64,000 bases of DNA from Entonaema liquescens (lineage: Eukaryota > Ascomycota > Sordariomycetes > Xylariales > Xylariaceae): contig CADCSX010000005.1 of the NCBI GenBank assembly GCA_902805475.1, positions 2,987,501 to 3,051,500 on the forward strand. The letters are read 5' to 3'. Every line of letters starts with the position of its first letter. Within the stretch, counting starts at the first letter, position 1. The notes under the pieces are model-generated. The model did no database searches. It was given only the letters and a program-made list of their open reading frames with translations, and was not told the DNA's origin. Positions 1-11,287 of this stretch are shown one piece after another. The position numbers and the translations under genes were made by a program.

Positions 1-1544
1 CTTAAGATTCTCAATTCCGGCCTTCAGAGAATCCTGAGAGTTTGCGGAGATAACCGCGAGCTCAGCGCCGAGCCGAGACTTGGTGAAATCCTTGAGGTAT
101 TGCTCAGCGGATTCGACGATAACCTAGTTGCCTGTGAGTATAAGTGGAGCTTAATTAGGGGGGTCAACTTACATGGGCATTGGTACCTCCGATACCAAAT
201 GAGTTGACGCTGATTCTGTATGCCTTTCCTTTAGGCCAGGGCATAGGCTTTACGGGAATAGTGATCTTCTTCTCCTCAAATGGAATTCTGGGGTTAGGAA
301 CTTCGAATTTGATGTTAGGAGGAATTGTCTTATGCTCTAAAGCCAGGACAGCCTTCATCAAACTCGAGATACCCGCCGAAGCTTCTGAGTGGCCAAGGTT
401 AGGCTTGACGGATCCAATATAGATACCATTGGGTTGTCCAAAGACATTTCCAACGGAAGTTGCCTCGACGGGGTCTCCCACTGGAGTTCCAGTTCCGTGG
501 CACTAAAGATTCATGTTAGTTGGGTCATCTTAAGACAGTGGTAGCGGATCCTTACCTCAACCATAGCAGTCTCAGCCGGATCTAGACCCGCATCGACGTA
601 TGCCTTCCTCATCAGAGCCTCTTGCGCCACAATACTCGTGGCGAACAGACCAGTGCTTTGACCATCTTGGTTGACACCAGTGTTCCGGATAACTGCCCTG
701 ATTGGGTTGCCGTCCCGGATGGCATCAGAAAGAGGCTTGATATAAATAGCATTCACTGCTTCACCACGTCCGTATCCATCAGCGCGTGCATCGAAGGTCT
801 TACACGAGCCTTCTGGAGACATGATTCCTTCCTGTGTCATGGAAGCAGTGGTTATGGGTCCCATGTTCAAGTTAGAACCTGATACAATTGCGGCATTGCA
901 GTCACGGTTCTGAACTGCACGAACTGCATTGTGGAGCGCAATCATAGATGAGGAACATGCTGTCTTGATGACAAAGCTATCACATTGTTAGCAACTAGCT
1001 CATCCCTTATTTGTGAGGGGTTAACTTACGCAGGACCACGAAGATCATACTCGAAAGCAACCCGATTTGCCAGCATCGGGTCGAGATGACCTGTAAGAAC
1101 ATACCCAGTAGGGTGCTGTTCTTCCCTGGATTGCGTCTGTAACCAATCCTCTGAGAATGTACCAACGAAAAACCCAGTAAGACTGCCTCTATAATCAGTC
1201 ACACCTGCACTCTCCAGGCACTCACGAACAACGAGTAGGAGAAGGCGTTGCTGTGGGTCAGCCTTCTCTAACTCATTCCTAGTCATTGTGAACAGACCAG
1301 CGTCGAAGGCAGCTAGGTCGTCTTCTAAGAAATAGGCATGTTGTTGGTAGATTGTGTTCGTCTTGCCCATATCGCTGTTGAATCCCTTGATGTTGTAACG
1401 GGAGATTGGTACTGGGGACCTTTGGTCCTTGCCATTGTACAATACATCCCAATAGTCTTCCGGAGTCTTGACACCACCGGGAAGGCGCATGGCCATTCCA
1501 CAGATAGCCACAGGCTCGATGTAGCGTCCAGTTGGTTGACTCAT
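1..1544 (-). CDS. Type I iterative polyketide synthase, N-terminal ketosynthase (partial, runs off left edge)
   Basis: This is the start of a fungal modular-iterative PKS, which condenses malonyl units into a polyketide in the cytosol. Exons are 1030-1544, 556-976, 173-502 and 1-123, with introns of 53, 53 and 49 bases. They join to 463 codons without a stop. The ketosynthase is intact: PVAICGMAMRLPGG near the start, active-site Cys179 in TACSSS, His314 in CHGTGT and His350 in KPNLGHSEASAG, ending in FGIGGTNAHVIVES at the left edge. The start ATG sits in a good fungal context (gacaaaATG). The KS style resembles highly reducing PKSs, but the AT, DH, ER, KR and ACP domains lie outside the window, so the reducing class and product cannot be read. 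A reductase, an MFS transporter and a Zn2Cys6 regulator within 12 kb fit a biosynthetic cluster. Confidence 0.93.
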
Positions 1545-1590
1545 TTTGTCGATTTGAAAGATAATTCGACAAGTTGTGTATGAAGTGAAA

Positions 1591-1712
1591 GAAGACAGTG
1601 ATTCAAAAGTAAGACCTGAATGAAGTATACCAATCCGCTCGTCCGTTCTATAGGGCGGATTTCTTCTGAAGTTGAATGAAGACGATGATTAGAAAGTAAG
1701 TCCTAAGTATAC
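1591..1712. repeat. Imperfect direct repeat in the PKS leader
   Basis: A 35-40 base unit beginning gaagac and ending aagtatac occurs at 1591-1630 and again at 1678-1712, both containing a gtgattcaaaagtaag-like core (second copy atgattagaaagtaag). It lies between the PKS TATA box and its ATG, so it is probably in the 5' leader or core promoter. Confidence 0.6.
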
Positions 1713-1728
1713 TGAGTCCTCTTGACCC

Positions 1729-1735
1729 TTTTATA
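1729..1735 (-). promoter_or_regulatory. Candidate TATA box for the PKS gene
   Basis: TATAAAAGGG reads on the minus strand about 185 bases upstream of the PKS ATG. That spacing leaves a leader of roughly 150 bases. Sequence match only. Confidence 0.45.
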
Positions 1736-4221
1736 ATGAACGTAGACTGAGACGCTCCATGTAGACGCCTTCCTTCTTGCGATATCGCATCCGCCTACGA
1801 GGCTGAAGATAACAGCACTTACACAGACAACCATCTGATAGGGCCCTACTTCGTGCCGATCGGCAGGGGAAAGTAGTACGCCCTAGGAAATGTAAGCTCA
1901 TAGCTATAAGGCCTAGACGATATGCACGATCCCATCCTTTCCTCAAGCCATTGTGGTTGAGCTAGGGTCAAACGTGCTGTCAGAGTCGGCAGCAAGATAT
2001 CCCATTATCCCGAGGCTTAGCGGACAGTTGTAGGTACTTTTGTGTTTGAGACTGATTGGAAGATAGGATGATTACATTCCTGAATGAGTATAAACCAAGT
2101 CTTAGTTTGGTATTGCTATATGAATATAACTGGGTCTTGATCTTACGCTTGGCGGACACCTCGGAGAAATTATCTCCAGCATTATCCATATCGCCGCGTG
2201 GTTGTGAAACTCCGAAGCAACCAAGGAGTTAACTATAGCTTATTAAGAATCCTTACTTATAGCTAGTGGTGAAAGTAGTGACGACGGGCGATAAGGCTTG
2301 AATGGCGGCTTTTTTGCGACCTCGCGCACCGTAGGTAGTAAGCTTGGTGGTAACATCAGCTTTGCTGGTTATTAATCATTCTCAACCCATGTATCGACAA
2401 TCTGACGAAACATACATTACTCTTCAATAGTATGGTCACATGACGATATAGTACTATACTCGCATACTTACATGAACATTTATTTCAATATTGAAACATA
2501 AGTATGGAAGTGCTAAGCTTATGTGATCCTTGGGGCTTATAAGGATTACGTTACACGTAGAATATCTCAGAAGCTCAGCCGCTTGCGTTACCTTTTCGTT
2601 CACATGCCTTGATCATCAAGATGTGCATAATCAGTTTTCTTAGCCCCAATGTTTATCATACCACCTCCGCCTCTTCGAAAGCTACATACCAGTATAACTT
2701 CGTAATCGGTTGCTATAGTGTGGGATCTCAAAGCTTGCTAGTATCGGGCGGATGTCTGTTGTACCTATTCCGAATACTGGCGCTAACGTATGTTGCATAC
2801 TTGCCTGATGTGTTGATTTGCCGAACACTTATCCCGCTGCAGCAGAAATCGTCCCCTGCCTATCGAATAGGAATTACTCTCAGGTCTATCCTCCCGATTG
2901 ATAACTAGTATGGCGTCAAGGCTTCACTTTCGTTCCTGCGATGATTTGTCTCAAGCGGAAAAGTCCGGCCGGCCGAAACTCGCCTACTGCGACAACGATC
3001 GCGGTATGTTTCGCAAATCTCTGTTTCGTGATATTACGCCGCATCCTTTCAGAAGCTTAATTCATGATCCTTGTTATTGCACAAGGACTAAGCAGACGCG
3101 GCTTTTGCCTCCCTGTCTTCATCCTCCGGTTACTTCCATGCCGGCGTCACCCGGATTCGGATTCGGCGCTCGACCGGGACTTTTTGAGAATTTGCCGTCA
3201 TATCTATACACCCATTAGCAGTAATTCCTCTTCCATGCCACGGATCTAGGATGTATTTTTAAACCCGGGAGCTTTCATATCAAGACAGGCAGGATCCGCG
3301 TATTAAAAAGTTCACTTTCTAGCTCAGGGACCTGTGTGGCCTGAACGGCTTCTGCTGTCAACCTTGAGCACCTTGACTAGTTCGGTCCGTTCTCAACCCT
3401 GTCTGACTCCTTCCCGTTTGCCCGTTGACGATAGGGGCACGTCACGTCCGCGCCCCCACGACTTTTACAGCACCAGTGCGGAATGCAATGCTTGACATAG
3501 GTATCTACTAGTTGCGCGGTTGACCTAATAGGATACCCGGTAGTTTGCATCCAAGGAGGCACATCCTGGCTGTTATAGTGCTTACTCCCGAGTTTCTTGG
3601 ACGAAAACTTAAGCTACGGAGCGGGCCGGCACCGTTGTAATTCCCTCGTAGTGTATCATAATGAATACCTAGGGTGATTAAGAGTATACGTAGGAGAATA
3701 TAATTAATTATTCCTTGACAAGCTGAGATCCTTGCTGTCACGTCTATTCGCTTCGTATTCTTGCAAAGCTCAACCAAAGATTGTAATGGGTGGATATTGG
3801 GATAAAGACTATACTTTTTGTGGTTTTTGAGATCAGCCTCAATTACGTTTATAACTCTGAGGTGGGGCCTCCGAAGGGATCATTTGAAGTCAAACCGTTT
3901 GGTTGCAGGGGTATGGATACTACTCTGCATTGTAAGACAGAATGATCCTACGCTAAACACCTGCATTATCATCAAGTTGCGGTCAGTAGCGTATAATCCA
4001 CGCCTTGGTTTTGTAAGACAGTCTCTTCCTGAGACGGCTTCCTAAGCGCCGTAGTCGCATCACGTTCCGCCGAGAGAAAGATGATACCTACCTAGACAAG
4101 CAAGATGTGATGACCCTCTCCCGTCCTCGAGTATTTTAAAAAGCATGATCTATCAGAGCATAATGTCAGAAGAAACCAGCAAAGTACACTTCTTCATCGT
4201 TATAAAACAAAAGAAGACAAA

Positions 4222-5301
4222 ATGACTCGAGTACTTCTTACTGGCGGATCGGGCTTTATCGCAGCTCATATTCTTGAGAGTCTACTGGAGCACGGCTACT
4301 CTGTTGTGACTACTGTTCGCTCCGCACAGAAGGGCCAGCAAATTCTAGACTCCCACAAGCAATATGGCAAAGATAAGCTTGACTTCGTTGTTGTTGAAGA
4401 TATCGAGAAGCCTGGAGGTTGGTCCCTCCCCCAGACGATTGTTCTAGGCATTATACTAATATAGAACCGATCAGCTTTCGATTCTGCAGTAGTATCAGAC
4501 CCACCATTTGACGCAGCTGTCCATTGTGCCAGCCCATACCACTTTAACGCCAAAACACGTGATGAGATTCATCAACTTCTCAGCACAGCTATTAATGGCA
4601 CGACTGGTATTCTCAAGGCAATCAAGGCGCATGCTCCTACAGTGAAGCGTGTGGTTATCACCTCCTCATATGCGGCCATGGTCGATTATGGAAAGCCGTT
4701 GACGCATGTCTATAGCGAAGTAGACTGGAACCCAATCACTGAGGAGCAGGCATATTCAAGCGCCCCATTTGCGTACCTAGCAAGCAAGACTTTTTCCGAG
4801 AAGGCAGCCTGGGACTTCGTGAAGGATGAGAAGCCTGGCTTCACTCTCACCACTATCAACCCACCCATGGTCTATGGTCCAGTCATCCACGCACTGCCCT
4901 CCCTCGACAAGATCAATACCAGCAATGCCCGCTTCGTCAGCCTACTCAAAGGCAGCCCCTCTACCCCTTGTCCCCCCACAGTCAACTATCTTTTCGTTGA
5001 CGTACGAGACCTGGCCTTGGCCCACGTCCGTGCTTTGGAGAAGCCGGAGGCAGCAGGGCAGCGCTTCCTCGTCACTGCAGGAAACTACAGTAACGCCGAA
5101 GCTGCTCAGATCATAGGTGAAGAATATCCCGAGTACAAGGACAAGATGCCAGTCGGCGAGGCCTTGAAACCTGGCGAGAGGCCCGCTACAGGTGTAAACG
5201 GGTATGACAACAGGAAGAGCATTGAGGTCCTTGGGTTGAAGTATAGGTCGTTCAAGGAATCTGTTGTGGGAGTTGTGGAGAGCATCAAGGGGCTGTTGTA
5301 A
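4222..5301 (+). CDS. NAD(P)-dependent extended short-chain reductase (Gre2/dihydroflavonol-reductase type)
   Basis: Predicted soluble oxidoreductase reducing an aldehyde or ketone with NADPH. Exons 4222-4417 and 4475-5301 flank a 57-base intron (donor GTTGGT, branch actaat, acceptor TCAG) and give 340 residues, normal for the family. The N-terminus has the Rossmann motif TGGSGFIAAH (residues 7-16). SDR catalytic residues follow: an ITSSYAA serine segment and YLASK with Tyr and Lys. NPPMVYGP is also typical of the Gre2/DFR group. The start is preceded by agacaaa. The substrate is unknown. Its position beside a PKS suggests a tailoring reductase, but many such enzymes are free-standing detoxifiers of reactive aldehydes. 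Confidence 0.88.
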
Positions 5302-6363
5302 GATATTATTCTTCAACGAAACTTAGGTAACCTGATCTAGAATCTACAACATAGTGTATCCGGGGTATGACCACTCTTTCCTCGTGTCGATTTGAAATGG
5401 CCTAAGGAACATTGTATCGGCCTTTAGTGATAAATGCACTCAACTTCGGAGATAGATGATTAATGATTTAGTCTGAAACGACGAAATATCAAGAGATCGT
5501 CTGGAACTGGAATGAAGCTTTCGATGAACCCGGTAGGAGACCCATGAGAAACTGAACATGCGTTGTATACGAAGTAGACTGGTAGGATTCGAAGTAAGGG
5601 ACTTACGTAGATTACCTACCTAGGTATTAATCATCCACTTAAACCCCTATGAGGATTATGTGGACTCTTACGGCTGACTGCATTGTAGATCTCCACACGC
5701 GCCATGAGTTATACCCTGGCTTAGTTCATTTGCTTAAGAACGGTACCTGAGTACAAACCAGGTGCTAAAGCACTATCGTAACGTGGAAGCGTAGCAGTAA
5801 GATAAACTAGGAAGATTAGGCAAATAATTCTCCCACTACTCTAAAAGAGTTAACAATTAGTACCTTGGCTATATGTTGAAATCGAACATTCATCATAGTC
5901 GTATTGCAGTCAAATAGCAGCTAACCTAATTTGGCCAGAGTCTAAAAGCTCAGCAGAGTGAAAGTTAACCAACCATCTCAACGAGATGGATTCGACTCCT
6001 CTAGACCACTTAACTAGCACAATTTGGGTACTATGTACAACTCTCAATTTATTTCCTTCTTGACCTACCAATGATACAGGCCCCCTTTCATTGACGTGGA
6101 ATTGCGTGGATTTGAAAACACGAGCATCTAGTTAGCTTAACCAAATTTTAATTAATGCTAAATGATATTATACCGTCCCATATGCATAGGTAGCTTTCTA
6201 CCTAATCCTAAGCCGTATTACGCCCCAATTAGTGGATATATCGATTTTAACGTAACTAACCAAAATAAGCGTCCCTTGCTTTCCCCCATATTCTTCCGTT
6301 TTATATGGGTCATTCGAGATATTCCCCCCCGCGTAACCCCCATGTGAATTTAAGGCTTAATCC
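5302..6363. other. Intergenic region between convergent reductase and transporter genes
   Basis: The genes on either side point toward this interval, so it should hold only 3' untranslated sequence. I see AT-rich, low-information sequence and no gene or ordered repeat. Confidence 0.5.
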
Positions 6364-7954
6364 TTATTTCTTAACAAGCAGTCCAGGACCGACTAATCTA
6401 ATACGCGACATAATTATGGCCGCGCCACCCTATAAAACATTAGCAACGCGCAATCATTTTAGTGCATTTCGTTAGGAATACTTACCACAAGCAGGGAGAC
6501 ACCACAGAAAATCTTAAGACCAGAATAGCTGCCGTCCTGGGCAGTGACAATAGCACCAGCAATTGGACTGCCGAATAGGGCACCGAATGATGAGAAAGCA
6601 TATAATGTGCCAACTCGGAAGCCCAACTTCTGAATATCAGAGATTGAGGCGACCAATGCGGGGATGATTGCAAGCGTCAAACCCGAAGCAAATCCGTATA
6701 GAACAGCATAAACAATAATGGGAGCAACAGAAGCTGCTGGAAGCCAAAGAGCAAGGGTGATGATTCCAGAGAAAACCGTGAAGATAATGCAGACGTTGAA
6801 AACACCATACACATCACCTAGATGAGCAGGGAAGATTCTTCCGAAAATACTCGCCGCATTAATAATGGGGACGAGATAATTCGCAAGGTCGGCCGACATG
6901 CCCGTTTCCTTCGCCTCAACGATAATAAAGTTGAAAGGCAGGAAGGCGCCAAAATAGACAAAGAACGAGCCAATAGCAAGTAAGAGATATGGCAGCTCAG
7001 TAAAAGGAACGAAATACTCCTTGATAGTAAAAGGCTTTCGAGCAGGGGGTAGGCGAGACTTCACCGCAATATTACCGAAGATCAAAAGTCCGAGGATCAG
7101 GAAGGCAACAATGCGCATCGCCCAGCCGAAACCGACATCTTCAATTAAGTGCTGGACCATAATTGGAAGCACGACACCGCCAAGACTAGAGCCAGAGACC
7201 ATGATACCGAATGCTAGTGCTCGGTGCTTCTTGAACCAGGTTCCGGCCGCAGCAATAGCTAAGCACTGTTAACTACAAAGCTCGTATTAACGATTATTTA
7301 GTCGATGCTTACTAGGATAAAACAGGAAGCTAGTTCCAATTCCGCTGCATATGGCCTGGGCAAGGAAGAACTGGTAGTATTCCTTGGATATCGAGATCAT
7401 CATCATTCCTAAAACGTGCAGAATGGATCCGAATAGTATTGGCCATCTCGGACCGTAGTTATCAGCTACTTTACCAGAAACTAGACCCTACGACATGATT
7501 AGTAAGAGGATCAATGAGAAGGGTACGTTAATCATGGTCCCACGAGGAAGAAGAGCATGAAAGATTCCGCTGCCGGTATCCATGCTACAGCGCTAGGAGT
7601 ATAGGCTGCAAGCTGGTGGGCTTGATAATAGTCTTGGAAGACACCAATGCCTATAATCTTATGTCAGCGAAACGTTGTATTATTCCCCACTAGCAGTGAC
7701 ACCTTACAGTTCACCCAACCAAAACTCGAGAACACGGTACAGAATCCACCGGCAATGCAAAACCACGCTTGGAAGCCGCCATCCGGAAAATCGTTAGGAT
7801 CGGGGCCAGCTGGAGGGCTTTCGGCTTGTTCTGACGTAGGTTCCGAATTGTATCCATTTTCAGGTACGCCGTTCCCGAACTTCTCTGACTTGCGCTCATC
7901 CGAGTCGTCAAGGACAGTCGGGGCCTGAGACTCAATATCCACGTTGGACTTCAT
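6364..7954 (-). CDS. MFS transporter, monocarboxylate-transporter (SLC16/MCH)-like
   Basis: Integral plasma- or vacuolar-membrane transporter of the fungal MCT-like branch of the major facilitator superfamily. Five exons (7708-7954, 7544-7650, 7313-7487, 6486-7258, 6364-6429) and four introns of 54-57 bases give 455 residues, a usual length. The start is the ATG at 7954; a longer frame upstream begins with TTG. An acidic, soluble tail of about 55 residues precedes the family signature PDGGFQAW, followed by the first membrane segment. Further on are DNYGPRW (the loop 2-3 MFS motif) and VSGSSLGGV, and the last short exon encodes GAAIIMSRIRLVGPG. The introns were needed to restore every join. 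The substrate cannot be inferred; it could export the neighbouring PKS product or carry a carboxylate or riboflavin-like solute. Confidence 0.88.
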
Positions 7955-10900
7955 CTTGACGAGAAAAGACAAAGAGGAGAGTTGAGGAATTAAGTTGTCA
8001 ACAGAGTGTGGAAATTGGAGTGAGACTCCTCTCTCATGTACTTATAATCGCTAAACGATTAGAAATGTAACTATTCGGATGTCACCCTAGTCCTGATTGG
8101 GAACCATCTTTCGTCGAATAGCTCTTGGCATAAATAAGTGCACTAACCCCAATATGGTACCATCTTTCGTCGCCAAAGCTTGGCTCAGGCAAGAGCCGCA
8201 TCGGTAAATGGCAAGGACAGGGGAGTCCTGCAGGTGTGCTGCAGGTGGATAAATGATAAATGCATGGGCGTATTGAAGTCTCGTGCTACGGAATATACAT
8301 GTACCCAGGTACATGCAGAAACTAATAAACAAGCTCCCATTCCGGAAGCCATTAAGGAAAACTCAATTCAAATAATTCCTTCTTATTTCCTTCGCATTGA
8401 TCCTTTCAATGGCTTAATTGTTTCTCATCTCGATGAAAAGAACTCGACCTAACTATACCTATACAGCTTAAAAAGAAGTATTTATAAGTATGTGAATGAA
8501 GCCTGTGAATGACTACAACATGCGATGAACAAAACTTGCAAACCGTAACTGCTGTGCCGCAATAATAACATTTTATCAATCAATTCACGTTTTTATGCTA
8601 GTCCGCAACCCTTGTGCGCCCTTTGACGCCGTCAGACGTCTAAAAAAAAAAAGACAGCTTGACGAGCAGAGGGCTGGTGTTGATCACTGAAAAGCCAGAT
8701 CCTGCACTGCAAATTAGATTCTTACGTGAGCTACCGCGGACGCATACCTAATCCTCATAGTTGCATGCACTAAGCGTCTGGTAAGCCTAACAGATCAATT
8801 GACATTTTTAATATAATGGAGATATTTCCTGTAGTGTCTTTCTTATATAACGGCCGGCCTAATTGTTTACCCAACTTACCCAACCTTACATTACCTAACG
8901 TGTGATAAGAGGTACTTAGTACGGCTCTCTTAACTTAGCCAATCAGCGTAGTTAATAGTGCAGCGGTGTTCCAAACCGTTCAAAGTAACTGACCCATACA
9001 CTTTAACTATTCCGAGACTTCGATAATGTGGCAACTCTTACTAAGCGCTTTACCCGTGTATCATATGATTTCTTACTTGTCGAACCGTCGCTGTCCTCTC
9101 TTTTAGTCATTCATGGCCACAATGATAGTCGGTCCGTGCTTGTCATTGCCATGCTAAAGCTTATTATTCGAAGCTAGCCCGAACGATCATAGATCCGTGC
9201 CATGTCCATCCAGTATGGACCCATACGGCCCGGTTTTAGCCGATTACCGCTTTGGGGACCATTTTGCGTTGATATTCTGATATGACCTTGATGCAAGCTA
9301 TGGAATAATCCCGAAAATTCCAGCTTATCAAAGAGAGATTTGTTGCATGTATAATGGAATTTCCACAATTTACAGCGCCAGAAAAATCGGCTAAGGGTGG
9401 GATCACAGTAACACTTACAAGAATCCAGCACTCATGGCTCAAGTTAAGAGTGAAATGCTTACCTAACACATGTACGATACAAATAGGACCGGGCTTATTT
9501 ATGGCCGATATATGTGGTGTAAATCCATATCTAAAGCAGCTAGAAAATAATAGGCCCTACAGGCAATAAGCTACTAATCAAACCGGTGGACTGTCGCGTC
9601 TTACGATGTTGTGTGATGATTAACCCAAAGCGCTTCGACGTCGCGAGAAGCTGCGAAGGCCGAGATAAAAAAGAACGCTTACAAATAAACGAAAGCTTTT
9701 ATCCTATTGAATATCTAACAGAGCTAGAAATCTAGACTCTAACCTCATAGATGTTTAGTTGATAAATTTAGAAACCTTGGGAATGTTGAATATTCATATC
9801 AAAAATAGTGGTATGTTACACAAAGCTGTTATTGATATGTAACACTGACCATTATCACATGAAAGAATAATATGAATGGTTAAACATATATGCTTAGTAA
9901 AAGTATATTGATTAGTATAAACATAATTAGGAGAAATATAATGCCCTCATACAGTCTTGTTTACTGAGTCAGCCACCATAAGCTGCCATCATCGGCACAT
10001 GATCGCGCCGAAAGTCTTCGGAAGTAAAGTCTTCCACCGAGATGCTCTGGAGAATAACTCCTCACGTAATCTAAAGAGTATGGAAGTACTATGCGACTAC
10101 GATTAAGTCTCGACCTCATGCATCTGTGATGCAACCTGATCTACACATGAAAGCCATCGTTGCAACCCACATTCTATAGATCGCCAACCTACAAAAATGA
10201 AGTAGTACTTAGGTATTACCTAGGTGGCTGCTCCAACGGACGCCACAGCCTCAAAAGTGCCAATGTAACTCTAATAGTAGTCAAATATCGAAAATCCTTC
10301 TGATAGGCGCCGGTCTGTGTCACCTAGACAGAGGCGGTGGCTTGTAAGCGTTGCACAAGAACGGCTCAAGCCCGCATCAGAAGATGACTTAGCTATAAAT
10401 ACCTAAGCAAGACATACAGAAAGAGGATGGCTATAGGGCTGACAGGCGGACGAGTCAAATTTATCCTTCGTGCCGCTTGTACGACGCAGTGTCAACATTT
10501 TCATCGTAATTGTTCCGACTTGTAGTAATAGGTACCCCCCTATGTCATAAGGCATAGATAACACGTATCTCTTGAACTGATATTCAAGCTTATATGCATT
10601 AAAGTGAGTTCAATTGTAAATGAGTTGATTAGCTAAGTTGTAACTTTGTACAATATGAAAACTGTCACTAAGACTATCTAGATACGGGTATTACGGTGTT
10701 GTCCGTGGGGTCCTCACAGGCGGAGATAACACGCCAACCCCTCGAGTTCACATCGTTCTACCTTTTGGTAGTGTAGCGGTTTGGTAGCTATCTTCTGAAC
10801 CCTTGAAACGGGCGGTATGTGCATTCAGGAGATTGAGAAATACTAGTGCTGGCTACAAGTGACGTACGCTTTCTGGCACCCTGCAGGGTGCCATCGACGA

Positions 10901-11287
10901 ATATCCGAACAAAGCGATAATAGACTTGGCTATTGGTATAGATAGGAGTAAATACGCGTATTCTAGGTGCCCGAAGTTTCAGGTGTTTGGATTTATATAT
11001 TCAAACCAATTCTAGTTACTTTTTAAATATGTACAATTTCCCCGTATTGACATTCAGGTAGCTTAGTAGAGTATGTTCCTGTAATGAGATCTCCGTCCCG
11101 GGGCGTCGTACACTTGTGCTTTACCGCAAGGATTATCCCTTCTTAAGCTACATAAATACTCCCACAAGTCAAAATATTCATTCTCTCCTCCCGGAATTGC
11201 TTCATATCTCCCTCAGGGGTATACTGATGCCGGTTCGACGAGCCACAGCTATTGTACAAAGTAAAATCCGGGCGAGATTCTGAGGTA
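7955..11287. other. 3.3 kb gene-poor spacer
   Basis: No coding sequence supported. It contains a repeated 14-mer accatctttcgtcg at 8103-8116 and 8159-8172 and an 18-base palindrome at 10875-10892. A long AT-rich stretch lies around 9700-9950. It could hold decayed repeats, but no transposon protein is readable. Confidence 0.5.
10875..10892. repeat. Perfect 18-base palindrome
   Basis: GGCACCCTGCAGGGTGCC is fully self-complementary. It could be a dimer-binding operator or a hairpin, and lies about 400 bases beyond the 3' end of the Zn2Cys6 gene and 2.9 kb upstream of the transporter. Confidence 0.5.

Larger units (their letters stand above)
1545..4221. other. Intergenic spacer between the divergent PKS and reductase genes
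   Basis: The PKS and the reductase are transcribed away from each other, so this 2.7 kb spacer carries both promoters. Open frames here are short and show no recognisable domain. GC-rich CGG/CCG-containing stretches near 2967-2978 (CCGGCCGGCCG) and 3150-3180 could bind Zn2Cys6 regulators, but that is only a sequence resemblance. Confidence 0.5.

Noticed and set aside
2609..3218. Two overlapping plus-strand frames of about 100 codons
   Set aside because: No recognisable domain, no supported splice structure, and they lie in a promoter spacer.
5980..6005. ATTCGACTCC resembling the T-loop of a tRNA
   Set aside because: Arms do not fold and no upstream tRNA half is present.
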